Origin: Pseudomonadota bacterium
GTDB lineage: Bacteria > Pseudomonadota > Alphaproteobacteria > Rhizobiales > Xanthobacteraceae
Assembly (NCBI GenBank): GCA_023442085.1
Contig: JAEZMT010000318.1
Location: 1-7,872 of the forward strand
DNA: 7,872 nucleotides
Direction of reading: 5' to 3'
The position numbers and the translations under genes were made by a program. The first letter of the stretch is position 1; each line of letters begins with the position of its first letter. This document shows positions 5,142 to 7,872 of this stretch, piece by piece. The notes below the pieces were generated by a model. That model saw only the letters and a list, made by a program, of their open reading frames with translations. It did no database searches and was not told the origin of the DNA.

Positions 5142-5846
5142 TCACACCGAGCGCATCAGGCCGCCGTCCACCTTCAGATTCTGCCCGGTGATATAGCCCG
5201 CGCCTTCGGAGGCGAGGAAGGCCACGGTCGCGGCGATCTCGGCGCTGGTGCCGTAGCGGCCCATGGGCACGCCGGCGCGGCGCTCGTCGGTCTGCGGCAG
5301 GCTGTCGATCCAGCCCGGCAGCACGTTGTTCATGCGCACGTTGTCGGCGGCGTAGGTGTCGGCGAAGATCTTGGTATAGGCGGCGAGCCCGGCGCGGAAC
5401 ACGGCCGAGGTGGGGAACATGGCCGCCGGTTCGAACGCCCAGGCGGTGGAGATGTTCACGATCGCCCCGCCCTTCTGCGCCACCATGATCGGCGTGACCA
5501 GCCGCACCGAGCGGATCACATTCATGAGATAGATGTCGAGGCCCTGGTGCCACTGCTCGTCGGTGATGGCGGTGATGGTGTCGCGCGGGCCGTGGCCGGC
5601 GCTGTTCACCAGCACGTCGATCCGGCCGTAACGCGCCATCACCTGATCCACGAACGCGGCGATGTCCTCGGCCTTCTGGTTGGAGCCAGTGACGCCGAGG
5701 CCGCCCAGCTCCGCCGCCAGCGCCTCGCCCTTCCCGGACGAGGAGAGGATGGCAACCGCATAGCCGTCCGCCGCAAGGCGCCGCGCGCACGCCGCCCCCA
5801 TGCCCGAACCGCCCGCGGTGACGACGGCGACCTTGACCTCTGCCAT
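5142..5846 (-). CDS. Atypical short-chain dehydrogenase/reductase-fold protein lacking the catalytic Tyr and Lys
   Basis: The 234-residue protein has a full classical SDR Rossmann fold: TAGGSGMG at 10-17 in place of TGxxxGxG, NSAG at 81-84, the structural Asn109, the catalytic Ser133 within NISTA, PG at 177-178, and the SDR C-terminal stretch GYITGQNLKVDGG (217-229). At the place of the YxxxK pair, 14 residues after Ser133, the sequence reads Ser147-x-x-x-Arg151, so the usual general acid and its Lys partner are absent. Tyr157 and Lys159 lie nearby but not in the YxxxK spacing. I recall SDR homologues with this same FPTS-xx-FRAGL pattern, so it is probably a stable subfamily rather than a damaged gene. 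It may bind NAD(P) and act by another mechanism, or bind without catalysis. The ATG at 5846 has GGGAGG nine bases upstream. The gene stands alone, divergent from the RND efflux operon. Substrate unknown. Confidence 0.92.
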   Translation of the reverse strand: MAEVKVAVVTAGGSGMGAACARRLAADGYAVAILSSSGKGEALAAELGGLGVTGSNQKAEDIAAFVDQVMARYGRIDVLVNSAGHGPRDTITAITDEQWHQGLDIYLMNVIRSVRLVTPIMVAQKGGAIVNISTAWAFEPAAMFPTSAVFRAGLAAYTKIFADTYAADNVRMNNVLPGWIDSLPQTDERRAGVPMGRYGTSAEIAATVAFLASEGAGYITGQNLKVDGGLMRSV

Positions 5847-5961
5847 GTGCGAAACCTCCCAGTCAGTCCTTGCGGAGTTCTGCGGCCGAAATGACAGAAA
5901 TGGTACGAAGGGGGAAGAGGCTGCACCGCCTGAGCGTCTGGCCTCCCGTGATGCTCTCCTC

Positions 5962-5967
5962 TATAGC
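5962..5967 (+). promoter_or_regulatory. Possible -10 box for the RND efflux operon
   Basis: TATAGC is the best -10-like hexamer in the 163-base gap between the SDR and adaptor genes. The matching -35 position (5939-5944, TGGCCT) is poor, so an activator or another sigma factor may be needed, or the call is wrong. If used, transcription would start near 5974, inside the adjacent direct repeat. Confidence 0.25.
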
Positions 5968-5971
5968 CAAG

Positions 5972-5992
5972 TCGGTGCAACATCGGTGCAAC
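5972..5992 (+). repeat. Exact 10-base direct repeat with 11-base period before the RND operon
   Basis: TCGGTGCAAC occurs at 5972-5981 and again at 5983-5992, one base between them. The period is about one helical turn, so a protein could bind both copies on the same DNA face. It sits 18 bases before the GTG start, just upstream of the ribosome site. It could be a regulator site, an mRNA-level element or a small tandem duplication. Confidence 0.6.
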
Positions 5993-5995
5993 GCC

Positions 5996-6001
5996 AGGAG
6001 G
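5996..6001 (+). promoter_or_regulatory. Ribosome binding site fixing the GTG start of the adaptor gene
   Basis: AGGAGG is a near-perfect Shine-Dalgarno sequence ending eight bases before the GTG at 6010. The same frame is open upstream to 5800, but no other in-frame start there has a comparable site, so GTG 6010 is preferred. Confidence 0.8.
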
Positions 6002-6009
6002 AGCCGCTC

Positions 6010-7161
6010 GTGAACGACCATCGGAGGTATCGCGGGCCGGGTTCGATCAACGCCAAGGGTTTCGCCGCCGTGGGGCCCCGTTCGGGCGCGGTCATGGTGC
6101 TGGGCGCATGCCTGTTGCTCTCCGCCTGCGGCGAGGCGCAGAACCCGCAGGCGCAGGAGCCCCGGCCGGTGCGCACCGTGGTCGCCACCAACCGCGCGGC
6201 GAGCGACACGTTAAGCCTCACCGGCGTGGTCGAGGCGCAGAACGAGGCCACCTACGGGTTCCGCATCTCCGGCCGCATCATCGACCGCCTGGTGAACGTG
6301 GGCGATCGCGTCGCCCCCGGACAGGTGCTCGCCCGGCTCGATCCGCAGGACGAGCAGAATGCCGTGCGCTCGGCGCAGGCCGCCCTCGGCGCGGCAAACG
6401 CCAACCTCACCCAGACCCGCAACCAGTATGAGCGCCAGCGCCAGCTCCTCGCCCGCGGCTTCACCCCGCGCGCCCAGTACGAGCAGGCCGAGCAGGCGTT
6501 CCTGAACGCCCGCGCGCAGGTGGACGACGCGGAAGCGCGCCTGCAGATGGCCGAGGACCGCCTCGGCTTCACCGAATTGAAGGCCGACTCTGCCGGCGTC
6601 GTCACCCAGCGCCGGGCCGAACCGGGCGAGGTGGTGCAGGCCGGCCAGCCGGTGATCGAGGTGGCGCGCCAGGACGGCCGCGACGCGGTGTTCGACGTGC
6701 CTGCCGCCATGCTCTCCGGCCTGCCCGGCGACCCCGAGGTGACCGTGGCGCTCGCCACCGATCCCGCCATCACCGCCACCGGCCGGGTGCGCGAGGTGGC
6801 ACCGCAGGCTGATCCCGTGACGCGCACCTTCCGGGTGCGCGTGGGCCTCAACAATCCGCCCGAGGGGCTGCGCCTCGGCACCACGGTGGTGGGCCGGGTG
6901 ATGGTGGATCGCGGCCCGGTGGTGGAAATTCCGGCGAGCGCCCTCACCCGACTCAATGACAAGCCAGCTGTGTGGGTGGTGGATCCCAAGACCCAGACAG
7001 TGGCGCTGCGCACCATCGAGGTGCTGCGCTTCGGCCCGGCCTCCGTCAGCGTCGGCGAGGGGCTGAAGCCCTCCGAGATCGTGGTGACGGCGGGCGTACA
7101 GGCGTTGCATCCGGGACAGAAGGTACGCCTGCTGGCCCAGCCGGCGGGAGCCAGCCTGTGA
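6010..7161 (+). CDS. RND efflux periplasmic adaptor (membrane fusion) lipoprotein
   Basis: The 383-residue protein is a HlyD/MFP-type adaptor that links an inner-membrane RND pump to an outer-membrane channel. A hydrophobic segment (about 26-38) ends in the lipobox Leu-Ser-Ala-Cys40, so the mature protein should be anchored by lipid at Cys40. The first barrel-sandwich half is at about 80-112 (GFRISGRIIDRLVNVGDRV onward), a helical hairpin/coiled coil rich in Gln, Arg and Ala at about 113-188, the second half at 189-220 (ADSAGVVTQRRAEPGEVV), the beta-barrel at about 225-300, and the membrane-proximal domain at 301-375. The n-region before the signal core is long (about 25 residues). An ATG at 6094 would give a very short signal and has no ribosome site, so the GTG at 6010 is kept. 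The stop overlaps the permease start as GTGA. No outer-membrane channel gene is seen in the window. Confidence 0.95.
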   Translation: MNDHRRYRGPGSINAKGFAAVGPRSGAVMVLGACLLLSACGEAQNPQAQEPRPVRTVVATNRAASDTLSLTGVVEAQNEATYGFRISGRIIDRLVNVGDRVAPGQVLARLDPQDEQNAVRSAQAALGAANANLTQTRNQYERQRQLLARGFTPRAQYEQAEQAFLNARAQVDDAEARLQMAEDRLGFTELKADSAGVVTQRRAEPGEVVQAGQPVIEVARQDGRDAVFDVPAAMLSGLPGDPEVTVALATDPAITATGRVREVAPQADPVTRTFRVRVGLNNPPEGLRLGTTVVGRVMVDRGPVVEIPASALTRLNDKPAVWVVDPKTQTVALRTIEVLRFGPASVSVGEGLKPSEIVVTAGVQALHPGQKVRLLAQPAGASL

Positions 7162-7872
7162 GCGGCGGTTTCAACCTTTCAGCCTGGGCGCTGAAACACC
7201 GCTCCGTCATCCTCTACCTCATGGCCATCTCGGTGGTGGCCGGCGTGATGGCGTTCCGCAACCTCGGTCGTGCGGAAGATCCGACCTTCGTCATCAAGAC
7301 CATGGTGGTGCAGGCCAACTGGCCCGGCGCCACGCTGGAGGAGACCTTCCGGCAGGTGACGGAGCGCCTGGAGCGCAAGCTTCAGGAGACACCGCAGCTC
7401 AATTTCCTTGAGAGCTACACGCGGCCCGGCGTGACCACCGTGTTCGTGAATTTGAAGGGCTCCGCCACCGCCGCCGAGGTGCCGGACATCTGGTATCACG
7501 TGCGCAAAAGCATCGCCGACATCCGCCACACCCTGCCGCAGGGCATCGTGGGGCCGTTCTTCAACGACGAGTTCGGCGACACCTTCGGCATCATCTACGG
7601 CTTCACGGCGGACGGCTTCTCCCATCGAGAGCTGCGCGACTATGTGGAGGAGGCGCGCTCCGAGCTGCTTCACGTGCCGGACGTGTCGAAGATCGAGATC
7701 CTCGGCGCGCAGGACGAGCGCATCTTCATCGAGTTCTCCATGGCCGAACTGGCGAGCCTCGGCATCGACCGGCAGGCGGTGCTCCAGGCGCTCGCCGCGC
7801 AGAACATCGTGCGGCCCTCCGGCGAGATCCAGACGAGCAAGGAGAATATCTCCGTCCGCGTCTCCGGCGCCT
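7158..7872 (+). CDS. RND-family efflux permease, N-terminal part (runs off window end)
   Basis: A GTG at 7158 overlaps the adaptor stop (GTGA) and has GGGAG seven bases upstream. From it 238 codons are open to the window edge, about a quarter of a usual RND pump of just over 1000 residues. Residues 1-14 are cytoplasmic, about 16-33 form the first membrane helix, and the EDPTF motif (40-44) begins the periplasmic porter domain. The conserved stretch around WPGAT-EE (55-62) and the PxGI.GP segment near 127-133 are typical of RND pumps in which the adaptor gene comes first. The pump should use the proton gradient to export compounds from the periplasm or inner membrane through the adaptor and an outer-membrane channel. 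The proton-relay helices and substrate pocket lie beyond the window, so the substrate class cannot be judged. An in-frame ATG at 7221 lies inside helix 1 and is not a credible start. Confidence 0.96.
   Translation, partial: MSGGFNLSAWALKHRSVILYLMAISVVAGVMAFRNLGRAEDPTFVIKTMVVQANWPGATLEETFRQVTERLERKLQETPQLNFLESYTRPGVTTVFVNLKGSATAAEVPDIWYHVRKSIADIRHTLPQGIVGPFFNDEFGDTFGIIYGFTADGFSHRELRDYVEEARSELLHVPDVSKIEILGAQDERIFIEFSMAELASLGIDRQAVLQALAAQNIVRPSGEIQTSKENISVRVSGA

Noticed and set aside
5888..5902. GAAATG repeated with a 9-base period in the SDR/RND gap
   Set aside because: Six-base copies are short enough to be chance and have no clear position relative to a promoter.
6211..7110. Minus-strand 299-codon frame opposite the RND adaptor
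   Set aside because: Low-complexity His/Gly/Ala product with no family features; the plus-strand adaptor fully explains this region.

Overview
This is a strongly GC-rich stretch of chromosome-like DNA (close to 70% G+C by eye, not counted). Codons mostly end in G or C, genes are tightly packed, and some start codons are GTG. Family content and style fit an alphaproteobacterium of the Hyphomicrobiales/Rhizobiales, perhaps near Xanthobacter, Azorhizobium or Ancylobacter. The genus is a guess from general impression, not from a marker gene. I see no RNA gene, insertion sequence, CRISPR array or phage gene. The window looks like ordinary core/accessory chromosome rich in envelope and efflux functions.

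Layout. Bases 1-455 (+) are the 3' end of a gene whose protein tail is an Ala-Lys-Pro repeat of the histone-H1-tail kind. A strong hairpin at 495-532 separates it from a convergent two-gene unit on the minus strand: a secreted protein with two identical-geometry four-cysteine repeats (1613-1173), then a periplasmic OmpA-domain protein (1159-554). Upstream, also on minus, is a MarR regulator (3548-3048) overlapping by 4 bases a Bcr/CflA-type multidrug MFS transporter (3051-1708). The MarR gene has a well-formed promoter whose 17-base spacer is filled by an imperfect palindrome. Its predicted transcription start falls on or next to the ATG, so the mRNA may be leaderless. Divergent from it (+) is a site-2-protease-type membrane metalloprotease with two CBS domains (3666-4793).

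Bases 4794-5141 hold a likely unannotated 42-residue lipoprotein gene (4914-5042, +) with its own candidate promoter, followed by a hairpin at 5081-5115. Then comes a minus-strand SDR-fold protein (5846-5142) in which the catalytic Tyr and Lys are Ser and Arg. Divergent from it is an RND efflux operon (+): a lipoprotein periplasmic adaptor (6010-7161) overlapping by 4 bases the permease (7158 to beyond the window end). An exact 10-base sequence repeated with an 11-base period lies just before the adaptor's ribosome binding site.

Together the window holds two drug-export systems (MFS under MarR, RND), two secreted/periplasmic envelope proteins, one intramembrane protease and one unusual SDR. 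No wholly new multi-gene system is evident. The points most worth checking are the SDR active-site replacement, the leaderless MarR promoter/operator, the tandem repeat before the RND operon, the small lipoprotein, and the Cys-repeat/OmpA pair.
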